Source of the DNA: CAWGYT01 sp963826795
Lineage (GTDB): Bacteria; Planctomycetota; Planctomycetia; Pirellulales; Pirellulaceae
DNA: 64,000 nt
NCBI GenBank assembly: GCA_963826795.1
Contig: CAWGYT010000003.1
Coordinates: forward strand, 248,001 to 312,000
Direction: 5' to 3'
The translations under genes were made by a program, and so were the position numbers. Positions 29,391 to 40,119 of this stretch are shown here, piece by piece. How positions within the stretch are numbered: position 1 is the stretch's first letter; every line of letters begins with the position of its first letter. The notes under the pieces were generated by a model. It had not been told where the DNA came from, searched no databases, and worked only from the letters and a program-made list of their open reading frames with translations.

Positions 29391-31998
29391 TCAACGGTAG
29401 CGAAACTCGGTACTCGCCAATAAAGCATGAATCAAGTCGGTCAAGCCGTCCAACATCGGCCGTCGCCCGACCGGATCGCCCTCCCACCGAGTTTCTTGGA
29501 TGTAGGCCAGCGCGGTTCGAACCTGTTCGTCCGTCGGCGGCCGACTCACGGTTCTGAGGTAGGCCTGACGAACGACTTCGCGTGGCCGCCGACCACTGTT
29601 CACGAGCTGCTCGGCCGCCAGCCGGCTATGGAATTGCAGCATCGGACTGTTCATCATGAAGAGCGCCTGCGTTGCCACCGTGGTGACGTCGCGCTTCCCT
29701 TTCACGTCGCTCGGTTCCGGAAAGTCAAACGTGGTCAGAAAATCAGGGACGCGGGATCGCACGATGGGCAGGTAAACGCTGCGATAGGGGAATTGCTGAA
29801 GTCGCCGCCCCAGGTCGCCGCGTGGTCGTAACTGGGCCACCGGCAGGGTTTGAATCGGCGAGCCCTCCGGCGGATCGCGCTGCAATTGGCCACTGACGGT
29901 CAAGATCGCGTCGCGTATCGCTTCCGCTTCCAGTCGTCGCAGCGGCATCCGCCAAACCAGCTGGTTGTCCGGATCTCGCTCGAAGTTGTGCGCGTCGTAC
30001 TGGCTGCTCAGTTGATACGCGTGGCTCAGCACGAGTGACCGAAGCAAGTGCTTGAGGGACCACCCGTCGCGGACGAATTGGACGGCCAGGTGATCCAGCA
30101 ACTCGGGATGACTGGGCCGGCTGCCCATGGCCCCAAAATTGTCGACCGTCGTCACGATCCCCTGACCGAACAGGTGATGCCAGACGCGATTGACGATGAC
30201 GCGCGCCGTGAGCGGGTGACTGGGACTTGTCAGCCACTCCGCCAGTTGCAACCGGCCACTTTGGTCGGTCGGAATCTCGAATTCCTGGCCGGTCTCGATC
30301 ACCTGCAGAAACCCGCGGGGCACAACGTCGCCCTTTCGTTTGACGTCGCCGCCTTCGTGAATGGGACAGTCCGCGACGCGATCCGAATCGCGGACGCCCA
30401 TCGCATACGGGCCCTCGACAGGCTGCGAATTGGCCGGTGCGTTTTGCGCCGCCTGTCGTTGTTGGCGGAGCTCACGAAAGGTCTTCTGTGCCCGCACCAA
30501 CTGCTGCTGCAACTGCTCGCGCCGCGCGTCGCGTGCGGCGTTGCCCACCGAGTCGCTGGGAGCGTCACTCGCGGCGGTTGCGGGACGGGCCGCGCTTCGG
30601 TTCCAACTGCTTGATCCGCTGCCGCAGCTCCGCCACCCGACGCTTGGCCCGCTGTAGTTCCTGAGGCGTCACCGGTTTCATCGCCGGAGCGACGGGCTCA
30701 GTCGGAATGGCCGTCCGACCCGCCACCGCTCGCAGCGGCAGGTAGAGATTCGGATCGAGTACCTGGTTCGCGCGGCGCCGGTTCGTGTATCCGTTCAGCA
30801 ACTCGGAGCTGCGAAAGATCCCTGCCAACGCATAATAGTCGCGGGTCGGCAGCGGGTCGAATTTGTGATCGTGGCAGCGGGCACAACCCAGCGTCAAGGC
30901 CAGGATCGCGCGACTCATCACGTCGATTTGCTCGCCGACCACGTCCATGCGGTAGATCTCGACATTTCCCTCGTTCAGATCATGAGCCCCAATCGCGAGG
31001 AAGCCGGTGGCGGTTCGCTGAAGGTCGCCCTGCGCATCGTCCTGGGCGGGCATCAAATCACCAGCGACCTGCTCACGCACAAATTGATCGTAAGGCTTGT
31101 CAAGGTTCAAGGCATCGATCACGTAGTCGCGATAACGCCAGGCAAAGGGGTAGGGAAAGTTGCGCGTGCGTCCGGTCGACTCGGCGTACCGCACGACGTC
31201 CAACCAGTGACGGCCCCAACGCTCGCCAAAATGTGGCGAATCCAGCAAGTGTTCCACCACTCGACGGTATGCGTCGGGAGACGGATCTTGCTGGAACGCC
31301 ACGATTTCGGCGGGTGAAGGTGGGAGCCCGATCAGGTCGAAATAGACGCGCCGCAAGAGCGTGGCGGGATCCGCATCGCCCACCGGGCGCAGCTCGGCCG
31401 ATTGATGCGCGGCGGACAAGAATCGATCAACGTCCGTCCACGCCCAGTCGCCGCCGACCCGCGGCGGTTCGACGGCCACGGGCGGTCGAAATGCCCAAAA
31501 CTGCTTCCCTTCCTCGATCGCCCGTGTGACGGGAGCCGCCGGCGTGGGCATCTCGCGCGGATCCGGCGCACCGCAATTAATCCAGGTCTCAAAGTCCGCG
31601 ATAATCGATTCATCTAACTGCCCGGAAGGCGGCATTTCGAACGACTCGTACCGCAACGCGCTGATGATCAGGCTCGCTTCCACGTCATGCGGAACCACCG
31701 CATGCCCCGTCTCGCCGCCCTGCTGCGCCGCGTCACGGGAATCAAGCCGCAATCCGCCTTGAGGCGTCTTGACCTGCCCCGAGTGGCATTGATAGCAGTG
31801 GGCGACCAAAACCGGTCGAATCCGACTCTCGAAAAACTCGATTCCCGCCGCATCCTCCGTCTCGGCCCCACACGTCCGGCCGGCCAGGAGCCCCGCCCCG
31901 ATCACGAGCAGCATTCCGAGACGCGGGAATGGGAGATTCACCGGCAGACCAGAGCGGATCCGACGGCCCTGCGACGGATCGGACGGGCGACAAGTCAT
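29391..31998 (-). CDS. PSD1/planctomycete cytochrome c protein without interdomain insert, one frameshift
   Basis: About 869 residues when joined. Heme motif CYQCH (68-72) lies after a signal segment (LGMLLVIGAGLLAGRTCGAE), and a second motif, CARCHDHKFDP, near 371, closes DUF1549 (LLRRVYFDLIGLPPSPAE). Next comes a short charged helix (ELQRAKRRVAELRQRIKQLE) where the paralogues carry larger domains, and then DUF1553 (HPLTARVIVNRVWHHLFGQG). One extra base near 30600 splits the gene into two frames. ATG 31998 has GGGGA at good spacing; an upstream start at 32040 is possible. It leads the DUF1501 gene 28 bp downstream. Confidence 0.87.
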
Positions 31999-32311
31999 CG
32001 TTTTCCCCAAGAGGTTGCGGAATGTGCGCCGGGAGGGCAACGTGTCGGGAGGGCGAGGCTCCCCGTTCTTTTCCCACCCGGATTTTACATCAAGACCATC
32101 GCGCTCGCGTCAGGAAAGGCGACGTGGCCAAACAATAAACGCGCGGCAGGCCCAAAAGGATCGTAACGTTCCGCGACAAATGAGAAGAATCTCGACAAGG
32201 CGGCGAGCGGCCCGACCCCTCGCGGCCGGGAGAGCCGCTTCGAATTCGATTCGCGGCAGACTACAATCGCCTTGCAGCGGGGGACTTCGGATTCAGCGAC
32301 ACGAGGAGCAC
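31999..32311. other. Divergent intergenic region
   Basis: This 313-bp gap carries the promoters of the PSD1 gene and of the dehydrogenase-like gene. A half copy of the inverted repeat found at 7410 (GGGAGGGCGAGGCTCC, about 32049-32072) is present. I see nothing else. Confidence 0.45.
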
Positions 32312-33195
32312 ATGGCCGAGCGGGATCCGGAACCAAGGGGAGCTCCAATCGGGCTGATCGGGGTGGGTCTGCTAGGCCTGGCGATCGCGAAACGCTTACG
32401 ACAACACGGCTTGCCCGTGCTGGGCTACGATCGTGATGACAGTCGACTCGCACTGCTCGGCCAAGCGAACGGACAGATCGCGCCGAGCGCCGCTCACGTC
32501 GCGGCGACGGCCTCGCGGATCTGGATTTGCCTGCCCGATTCTCGCGTCACGGCGGAAGTCCTCAAGCCACTGCGGAGCGTCTTTCAACCGGGCACGGTCG
32601 TGATTGACGCAACCACGGGTACCCCCGAGGATTCCGTCCGCGCGGCAGACGACCTGCGCCGCGTGGCAGTGGAGTATCTGGATGCCACGGTGGCCGGATC
32701 GAGCCAACAGGTTGCCGACGGCACGGCCGTCTTGCTGGTCGGCGGCAGCCCTCAAGTCGTACCGCAGCAGCTCGCCTTGCTGGAAGCCGTCGGCGCTCGC
32801 GTTTTTTATCTCGGCGAAAGCGGCAGTGGAGCTCGGATGAAGTTGGTCGTCAACCTGGCCATCGGCCTGCATCGTGCGGTTTTGGCGGAGTCGCTCGCGC
32901 TGGCCCGCGCGCTGGGCTTCGAATTGCCAATCGCACTGGACGTCTTGAAAGCGACGCCGGCCTACTCGCGGGCCATGGACTCGAAGGGCGAGAAGATGAT
33001 CCAAGCCGATTTCGCGCCCAAGCCCGCTTGGCGCAGCACCTGAAGGATGTGCGCCTGATGCTGCGTGCCGGAGCGCAGCACGGACAGCCTTTGCCTCTTT
33101 CGGAGTTGCATGCCAGCGTGTTGGAAACGTTGGTCGAACGGGGTCTGGGCGACGCCGATAACAGCGCCGTGATCCGCGCCTGGTTCGAAGTTTGA
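32312..33195 (+). CDS. 3-hydroxyisobutyrate dehydrogenase-like NAD(P) oxidoreductase, one frameshift
   Basis: ATG 32312 follows GAGGAGCA. The Rossmann motif IGLIGVGLLGLAIAKRL (residues 12-28) opens the protein. The substrate signature region is DATVAGSSQQVADGTAVLLV and the catalytic-lysine region is GSGARMKLVVNLAIG. The last 55 residues are in another frame (RLAQHLKDVRLMLRAGAQHG to VIRAWFEV). One base is missing near 33022. Joined length is about 294, usual for beta-hydroxyacid dehydrogenases. Family members oxidise 3-hydroxyisobutyrate, tartronate semialdehyde and similar acids; the substrate here is unknown. Confidence 0.85.
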
Positions 33196-33196
33196 A

Positions 33197-33285
33197 AGGG
33201 GGGCGCGTTGGGGAAAGGGGTCGGGGAACGGGGTCAGGGAAAGGGCGCAGGGAAAGGGGCTGGGGAAAGGGGTCGGGTTCCAACC
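33197..33285 (+). repeat. G-rich direct repeats with quadruplex potential
   Basis: At least eight short units of the type GGGAAAGGGGTC follow directly after the dehydrogenase stop codon. The plus strand has many runs of three or four G spaced by a few bases. The end (GGGGTCGGGTTCC) resembles an arm of the family A repeat. Confidence 0.75.
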
Positions 33286-33300
33286 CCAGATCTTGGCTGC

Positions 33301-33445
33301 GACACTGCCCTAGTGCCTTGTCACAGCTTGATTTTGGGGTGCCTGGGGTCGAACGAAGTGAGCCCCCAGACCGCAATTTTCCGGGGGCTCACTTCGTTCG
33401 ACCCCGGCCACCCAACCCTCAATTTCAGCTGTGACACTGCCCTAG
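33301..33445. repeat. Long imperfect palindrome between 13-bp direct repeats
   Basis: GACACTGCCCTAG occurs at 33301-33313 and again at 33433-33445. Between them an imperfect inverted repeat runs from CACAGCTTGA to TCAGCTGTG, with a perfect inner stem (GGGGTCGAACGAAGTGAGCC and complement). The second direct repeat supplies the TAG stop codon of the PYROXD2-like gene. It lies between convergent genes, so it could stop transcription from both sides. Confidence 0.8.
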
Positions 33446-35067
33446 GCATCCCGGAGGATCTCGGTTGCCGCGTTCATTCCCGACGCCCCCATCACGCCCC
33501 CGCCCGGATGACTGGCAGCGCCGCAAAGATAGAGCCCACGTAGGGGAGTGCGATGGTCGGCCCAGCCAGGGACAGGCCGGAAGCAGAACAATTGGTTCAG
33601 GTTCATTGCGCCCTGCATGATGTTGCCGCCCGTCAGTCCGTAGACGCGTTCGAGGTCGAGCGGGCTGAGCACCTGTCGATGCAGGATCGAGGCCGGCACA
33701 TTCGGAGCGTAACGCGCCAGCAGGTCGATGCAGCGGTCCGCGAAGGCGTCCTTCTCCTGATCCCAACTGCCGTCGGCCAGCTGATAGGGCGCGAACTGAA
33801 CGAACATTGACAGCACGTGCTGACCTGCGGGAGCCAGGGTTGAATCGACGCTGCTGGGCAAGGTCATTTCCAGAATCGGTTCGGCACTGGGTCGGCCGTA
33901 CTTGGCGTCGTCGTAGGCGCGTTCGATGTAGTTGAGCGTCGGCGAAATATGCATCGTGCCGTGATGATGCGGCGCGATGCCGTTCGCCGGGGCACAGTTG
34001 AACTGCGGCGGCTCGGACAACGCCAGATTGATCTTGGCCGATGCCGACGAATAGTCGATGGCGGCCACCGCCTTACGGAACGACTCGGGGAGATCCGCCG
34101 GTCGCAAGAAACATTCGAACGTCAGATGTGCGTCGACGCTCGACGCCACCACCGGAGCCTCGACGCAGCCGCCGCCTTGCAGGCCAACGCCGGTCACGCG
34201 TCCGTCCTGGGTTAGGATCGATTCGACGGCCGCTTCGCGCACGATTTCGACTCGCAATTCGTGGCAGACTTTTTCCAGGGCATCGGCCAGCCCGCCCATG
34301 CCTCCTTGCACGTAACCCCAAACGCCCCGCGCGCCGCCTGCTTCGCCCATCACGTGATGCAGCAGGACATACGCGGTGCCGGGCGAAGAGATGGATGCGA
34401 AGGCACCGATGATGGCGTCCGTCGCCAGCGTGGCCCGCAACACCTCGGCCTCGAACCAACGTTCCAGCAGCGGCCGTGCGGCGCCGGTCAGCAATTCGAT
34501 CGCCTGCGGCAGGTCCTCACCCAGCTCGGACATCGCCTGATAGAGGTCCCACATCTTGCCGGCATCGCGAAGTCGTTTGGCCACGCCAATCTTGCGCCAC
34601 TCCAGGGGCAGCGGAAGGGCGTCGGGGGCGGCGCGGTTCAGCACCGGCTCGAGTTGTTTCGCGATGCGCTCCAGCAAGGCGTTGTACTGCGGATACTGTT
34701 CGGCGTCGCGCGGGCTGAACTTGCCGATCTCACGCTGACTGCTGACCATGTCCGGTCCCAGCAGCAGCGAGCGGCCATCCAGCAGGGGCGTGAACGAACT
34801 GGGATCGCGGGGGAGGATGGTGAGGCCGTGTTGTTTGAGCCGCAGTTCGCGAATGATCTGTGGCAGAAACAGACTGATCACATAGGCCGCCGTCGACACC
34901 CGAAATCCGGGCCACAATTCTTCCGTCACCGCGCAGCCGCCCAGGACATGTCGCCGTTCGAGGACGCAAACCGACTTGCCAGCTCGTGCCAAATACGCCG
35001 CCGTCACCAAACCATTGTGGCCGCCGCCGATCACGATGCAGTCGTATCTCGCTTTCGAAGGTTTCAT
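33442..35067 (-). CDS. PYROXD2/phytoene desaturase-like FAD oxidoreductase
   Basis: 541 residues. The N-terminal dinucleotide motif is DCIVIGGGHNGLVTAAYLAR, followed by CVLERRHVLGGCAVTEELWP. Near the C-terminus, PLRGLYLCGAASHPGGGVMG and ASGMNAATEIL close the FAD site. This is the pattern of the NAD(P)/FAD-dependent oxidoreductases related to human PYROXD2 and to carotenoid desaturases. Electron acceptor and substrate cannot be read from the sequence, and no carotenoid genes are nearby. The gene is intact; its stop codon lies inside a dispersed palindrome. Confidence 0.87.
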   Translation of the reverse strand: MKPSKARYDCIVIGGGHNGLVTAAYLARAGKSVCVLERRHVLGGCAVTEELWPGFRVSTAAYVISLFLPQIIRELRLKQHGLTILPRDPSSFTPLLDGRSLLLGPDMVSSQREIGKFSPRDAEQYPQYNALLERIAKQLEPVLNRAAPDALPLPLEWRKIGVAKRLRDAGKMWDLYQAMSELGEDLPQAIELLTGAARPLLERWFEAEVLRATLATDAIIGAFASISSPGTAYVLLHHVMGEAGGARGVWGYVQGGMGGLADALEKVCHELRVEIVREAAVESILTQDGRVTGVGLQGGGCVEAPVVASSVDAHLTFECFLRPADLPESFRKAVAAIDYSSASAKINLALSEPPQFNCAPANGIAPHHHGTMHISPTLNYIERAYDDAKYGRPSAEPILEMTLPSSVDSTLAPAGQHVLSMFVQFAPYQLADGSWDQEKDAFADRCIDLLARYAPNVPASILHRQVLSPLDLERVYGLTGGNIMQGAMNLNQLFCFRPVPGWADHRTPLRGLYLCGAASHPGGGVMGASGMNAATEILRDA

Positions 35068-35243
35068 CTGCGTGTAACTTCTTGGGGTTCGTGTTCAGGG
35101 GAGACCGCTTGACTCATTCGGATATCGGCCGGGTCGCAAAACGTTCTGGTCAAAAACAGAAACGTGCGCGATCCTGACGATTGAACGGCGAAGCCGTGAA
35201 CACGTCATGCCTCGCGTGGCAGTGGCCGGAGCCGCGACTCGGC

Positions 35244-36710
35244 TTAGCTCAACAGCGCCGTGGCAACATGCGCCTCCTCGACGCCTGTCAAACGCTGGTC
35301 CAGTCCGCGAAACTTGAAGGAGAGGCGGCGGTGATCGATCCCGAGACAGTGGAGAATCGTCGCATTCAGGTCGCGGATGTGGAGGGGATCCTCGACGACG
35401 TTGTACGAAAAGTCGTCCGTCTTGCCATATTCGAAGCCGGGCTTGATGCCGCCGCCGGCCATCCAGAGCGTAAAGCAGCGACCGTGGTGGTCGCGTCCAG
35501 CCGAGGGATTTCCCAGCTGGCCCTGGCTGTAAACCGTCCTGCCGAACTCACCGCCCCAGATCACCAGAGTCTCGTCCAGCAGGCCCCGCTCGTGCAGGTC
35601 AACGACGAGTGCCGCCGAGGCCTGATCGACGTCGTGGCATTGACGGGGCAACTGACTGGCGAGCGCCACGTGCTGATCCCAGCCTCGGTGAAAGAGCTGC
35701 ACGAAGCGCACGCCGCGCTCGGCCATCCGCCGGGCGACCAGGCAGTTCGCGGCAAAGCTACCTGGCTTGCGCCTCGGGCCCGTACAGCTCGAATGTCCGT
35801 GCCGGCTCGTTGCTGAAGTCCATCAAATCGGGGACGGATGTCTGCATTCGGAATGCCATCTCGTACGCGGCAATCCGCGCTTGGATCTCGGGATCACCGA
35901 CGGCGTCGGCCCGTTCTTGATTCAATTCCGCCAGATCGTCCAACAGCGGCGCCGGCTGGCAGGTGTGACGCCCGGCGGATTGGCCATGAACAGCACGGGG
36001 TTCGCGCCCGGCCGCAGCTTGACGCCTTGATGATTCGAGGGCAAGTAGCCGTTCCCCCACAGGCGAGCGAACAGCGGCTGTCCGGGGTTCTTGCCCGTCC
36101 CCTGGGACAGCATGACCAGATAGGCGGGCAGGTTCTCGTTCTCGCTGCCCAACCCGTAGCTCAGCCACGCGCCCATGCTGGCGTGGCCAATCTGCTGCGA
36201 TCCCGTATTGATGAACGTGATGGCCGGATCATGATTAATGGCTTCCGTGTTGACCGATTTGACGATCGCGATGCGATCCGCGATTTGCTGGGTGTACGGC
36301 AGCAGATCGCTGATCCACGTTCCGTGCTGGCCGCAACGGCGAAGCTTCCAGAGCGGGGCCACGACCGGGAAGCTGGCCTGTCCCGAGGTCATCCCCGTGA
36401 CACGTTGCGTCCCGCGGACGCTCGCCGGCAGCTCCTGGCCATGCAGCTGATCCAGCACGGGCGAGTAGTCGAACAGGTCGACATGCGAGGGACCACCTGA
36501 TTGGAAGAGGTAGATCACGCGCTTGGCTCGCGGCGCGAAATGAGGCAGTCCGGCCAGGCCTTGTGGGGGCGGCGTCGGATCCAGCGTATTGCCGCGTCCC
36601 GTGCCGGCCAGCAATTCGGGAAACAACAGCGAACCGAGGGCGATTCGACCGAGCCCTCCGCCGCCTTGTCCCAGGAAGGCGCGTCGCGTCAGATGTGTGA
36701 TGGATGCCAA
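35244..36710 (-). CDS. DUF1501 domain protein, two frameshifts
   Basis: The first fragment starts with TTG 36710 and has HLTRRAFLGQGGGGLGRIAL, a twin-arginine start. RAKRVIYLFQSGGPSHVDLF follows, then KSVNTEAINHDPAITFINTG. One base is missing near 35945, and the middle fragment supplies AAYEMAFRMQTSVPDLMDFS. One extra base near 35762 leads to the last fragment (LFHRGWDQHVALASQLPRQC, VIWGGEFGRTVYSQGQL, FTLWMAGGGIKPGFEYGKTD). The joined protein is about 488 residues. The two indels compensate and all domain blocks are present. It begins 5 bp after the stop of its PSD1 partner. Confidence 0.87.
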
Positions 36711-36715
36711 CGTGA

Positions 36716-39700
36716 TTACCCCCGAGTGATCGTTTCGCTGAGATTCAGGATCAGGATCGCGACCGACGTCCAGGCCGCGTGCTCGACGGGATCGAGCTGA
36801 GGATCGCGGTCGGATTCGCCGACTTGCAGGCGTGCCTCGGCCGCTGCCGGGTCGGCCGCGAACCGAGCTCGCTCGCGAGCCAAAGTGCGCCGCAGCACCC
36901 GCAGCTCCCGCTCGCTGGGCAAGCGGGCCGTCGCGGTTTCGAAAGCAAACCGCAGCCGCTCGTCCATCTCCGACCCCGCTTCCCGCAGAATGCGAGCTGC
37001 GAAAACACGGCCCGCCTCCACGAATTGCGGATCGTTCAGCAGCACCAACGCCTGCAGCGGCGTGTTGGTCGTCGACCGCTGTACGGCGCAGATCTCGCGG
37101 TTGGGAGCGTCAAAGCTGATCATCGAGGGGGGCGGAGCGGTCCGCTTCCAATAGGTGTACAGACTGCGGCGGTAGAGTCGATCGCCATGATCCTGGACGA
37201 AGACTTGCGACGTGGCAGGCGTGCTGCCGTAATGACTAATCTCTTTCCACAATCCAGGCGGCTGATAGGGCAGCACGCTGGGCCCGCCGATCCGTTGGAC
37301 CAGCAAGCCGCTAATCTGCAGGGCGTTATCCCGAACCAACTCGGCCGGCAAACGAAAACGAGCTCCGTGGGACAGCAACTGATTCCCCGGGTCGACGCGG
37401 GCCGCCTCGGGCGAGACTTGCGATCCCTGTTGATAGGTCGCGGACATCACGATGCGTTTGAGCATCGCTTTGACGTCCCAGCCCGACTCGACAAACTCGA
37501 TCGCCAGGAAATCCAGCAACTCAGGATGCGTGGGAGGCGATCCTTGCGAGCCAAAATCGGCGGACGTGCTGACCAGCCCCGTCCCGAACATCAGCTGCCA
37601 CAGCCGATTGACCGCGACCCGCGCCGTGAGCGGATGATCGGGTTGAACCAGCCACTGGGCAAGCCCCAGGCGATTGGGCGGCAGCGCGCGATCCGGCGGG
37701 ACCAGGTGGGCCGGAGTCCCCGCCGTCACCTCCTCGGTCGGTTGATCGTATTGCCCCCGATTCAAGACGAAAGTTTTGCGTGGCGAATCGGCGACGTCCA
37801 TGACCATCACTTCCTGCGGCTCGGTCAAATCGCGAATCCGCTGCTCCAAGTTCGCAATGCGGTACCGCAGGTTCGCTGTCTCGTCGGCCACGGAGGCATA
37901 GTAGGTCTTGAGCCGTTCGGCCTGCGCCGCGCTCCGCTCTGCATCGACCGTGCGGAGGATCGTTTGGACCTCGTCCGGCAGGTTGGTTCCATCGTCGTGG
38001 CCCGTCACGGCGAACAGCCGATACTGCCCGCCGATCAGGGCGGCGCCGCCGCCAAACGGGCCGCCTCCCCAGACCAGCATCACGGTCACATAGGGTGTCT
38101 CCGAGGCGTGTAAAGGCTCGGCCAGTTGAAACGTAATGTGCTGTGCCTGTTGATTGTGTGGGTGCGGAGACCAGCCGTTGTGGTCGCGCTCGTCCAGGCA
38201 GTTCACGGGTGGAAAATCGGGATGCGCCGCGCTGGCCGTGGCGGTCTTGAAAGCCAGCGTGCGATACAGATCCACCTGATCGGAAGGCAACGCCGTCGCC
38301 GACGCGGAGAAGCCTGTCAGCAAGAAACTGCCTGGCAATCCCGACGGATTGCCATGCCCCAGTCCGCCCTGCGGGAAATTTTCGTGCGGCGTAAACACCA
38401 GACGCAAAGCGGTCACGTTGTCCGCGTCGATCTTCGCCGAGATCGACGGCGATCGTCCGCTCGCCGAAGGAATGAAGACCGTCCCATCGGCCCGCACGTC
38501 GTACTCCGCACCTCGGTTAGGCGAGGTGACCTTCAGCACCTCAACGGGATGCAGTTGAAGGTCGGCCCCCCGCCGCTCGAGCTCGAGCCGCGTCTGCTGC
38601 TCCCACTTGGCCTGGCCGGTCAGCGGGTGGTGCTCGAGCTGTGCGCGCAATTCTGCCAGTTCGGCCCGATGCTCTGCCATCATTCGGTCATCGCGCCCGA
38701 AGATCGATCGGGCCGCGATTTTCGGCGTTGCGTTTCGACCCCCGTCGCCGTCCAGGCCCCGGTCGCCGAGCGTATTGAAGTAGGCGAACAGCCGGTAATA
38801 GTCGCGCTGCGTAATCGGGTCGAACTTGTGATCGTGGCATTGTGCGCAGCCCAACGTCAGGCCGAGGAAAACCTCGCCCGTCGTCTTGACCCGGTCGGCG
38901 ACGTAGTTGGTCAGGTTCTCTTCCGGGATGGTGCCGCCTTCATGCGTGATCATGTGGTTTCGATGAAAGCCCGTCGCCAGCCGCTGATCCGCCGTCGCGC
39001 CGGGCAGCAAGTCGCCGGCGAGTTGGTCGACAACGAATTGGTCGAACGGCAGATTGCGGTTGTACGCGTCGATCACCCAGTCGCGCCACAACCACATCTG
39101 GCGCCCGCCATCGATCGAATAGCCGTTGGTGTCGGCGTATCGCGCCTGGTCCATCCAGGCCAATGCCATCCGCTCGCCGAAAGCCGGTGATTCCAGCAGT
39201 CGATCGACCCACCGCTCGTACGCGTCCGGATCGCCATCGGCCAGGAACTCCGTCAGCTGATCTCGCGTCGGCGGCAATCCGGTCAGATCCAGGCAAAGTC
39301 GACGCAGCAACGTCCGCCGATCGGCCCGAGGCGTCGGCTGCAGGCCCGCATCCTCGATCCGGGCGAGCACAAAAAAGTCGAGTTCGCCACGCGGCCACGC
39401 GACCTGCCGGACGCCGGGCAACGGCGCGCGGCGCGGCGGTTCGAATGCCCAATGCCCTCGCCAGGCGGCGCCTTGATCGATCCAACGCCGCAACTGTTCC
39501 ACCTGGTCCGCCGTTAACTGCTTGCCAAATTCCGGCGGCGGCATCCGCTCGTCAGGATCTTCCGCCTGCACCCGCCGCAGCAATTCGCTTTCGTCCGGCC
39601 GCTGTGGAACCACGATCTGACGCTCCTGCATATCGTCCGATGGTTCATCCAGTCGCAGGTCCGCCTTTCGCTCGTTGACGTCCGGGCCATGACAGGCAAA

Positions 39701-39922
39701 GCAATGGTCCGACAAAATCGGTCGCACGTCTCGCTGAAAATCAATCGCCTCGGCTGCGAGAACGGAAGCGGGGATCAGGGTCGTCAACCCAATGACGATG
39801 GTGAGCAGCACAGCGATCGGCAGCCCGTGACCGGGCGGGAAAGCCGACCGGCCGTCGGTGCGTGCCGCCGCGAGACGGCCCCAGATTGCAATCAACGGAT
39901 TCGGTTCTGTCGCGATTTGCAT
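36716..39922 (-). CDS. PSD1/planctomycete cytochrome c protein with jelly-roll-like insert
   Basis: 1068 residues, uninterrupted. After a long basic leader and membrane segment (PIAVLLTIVIGLTTLIPASV), the heme motif CFACH lies at 74-78. DUF1549 ends with CAQCHDHKFDP near 360. About 430-620 is a beta-rich insert (VLKVTSPNRGAEYDVRADGT, ALRLVFTPHENFPQGGLGHG, FPPVNCLDERDHNGWSPHPH) that looks like a discoidin/carbohydrate-binding jelly roll. DUF1553 is C-terminal (HPLTARVAVNRLWQLMFGTG). Its downstream partner is the DUF1501 gene, 5 bp away. The role is unknown; the insert suggests glycan binding. Confidence 0.92.
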   Translation of the reverse strand: MQIATEPNPLIAIWGRLAAARTDGRSAFPPGHGLPIAVLLTIVIGLTTLIPASVLAAEAIDFQRDVRPILSDHCFACHGPDVNERKADLRLDEPSDDMQERQIVVPQRPDESELLRRVQAEDPDERMPPPEFGKQLTADQVEQLRRWIDQGAAWRGHWAFEPPRRAPLPGVRQVAWPRGELDFFVLARIEDAGLQPTPRADRRTLLRRLCLDLTGLPPTRDQLTEFLADGDPDAYERWVDRLLESPAFGERMALAWMDQARYADTNGYSIDGGRQMWLWRDWVIDAYNRNLPFDQFVVDQLAGDLLPGATADQRLATGFHRNHMITHEGGTIPEENLTNYVADRVKTTGEVFLGLTLGCAQCHDHKFDPITQRDYYRLFAYFNTLGDRGLDGDGGRNATPKIAARSIFGRDDRMMAEHRAELAELRAQLEHHPLTGQAKWEQQTRLELERRGADLQLHPVEVLKVTSPNRGAEYDVRADGTVFIPSASGRSPSISAKIDADNVTALRLVFTPHENFPQGGLGHGNPSGLPGSFLLTGFSASATALPSDQVDLYRTLAFKTATASAAHPDFPPVNCLDERDHNGWSPHPHNQQAQHITFQLAEPLHASETPYVTVMLVWGGGPFGGGAALIGGQYRLFAVTGHDDGTNLPDEVQTILRTVDAERSAAQAERLKTYYASVADETANLRYRIANLEQRIRDLTEPQEVMVMDVADSPRKTFVLNRGQYDQPTEEVTAGTPAHLVPPDRALPPNRLGLAQWLVQPDHPLTARVAVNRLWQLMFGTGLVSTSADFGSQGSPPTHPELLDFLAIEFVESGWDVKAMLKRIVMSATYQQGSQVSPEAARVDPGNQLLSHGARFRLPAELVRDNALQISGLLVQRIGGPSVLPYQPPGLWKEISHYGSTPATSQVFVQDHGDRLYRRSLYTYWKRTAPPPSMISFDAPNREICAVQRSTTNTPLQALVLLNDPQFVEAGRVFAARILREAGSEMDERLRFAFETATARLPSERELRVLRRTLARERARFAADPAAAEARLQVGESDRDPQLDPVEHAAWTSVAILILNLSETITRG

Positions 39923-40119
39923 CAAAGCGTCACCTGAGAAACATCAAGGACCATGAATCACGACGTTCAGTTCGCAGACGCCTCAAGACGCGGCAGTCGA
40001 CGCCGTCTGGACTCATTGTAATCGACCGAGGACGCTCAAGACAAAGGGCGACGACGACACGCCCCACCGCCGCGTTGTTGCCCTTCTCAAGCCCGGGAGC
40101 GTCGCCAGCCCCACGTCCC

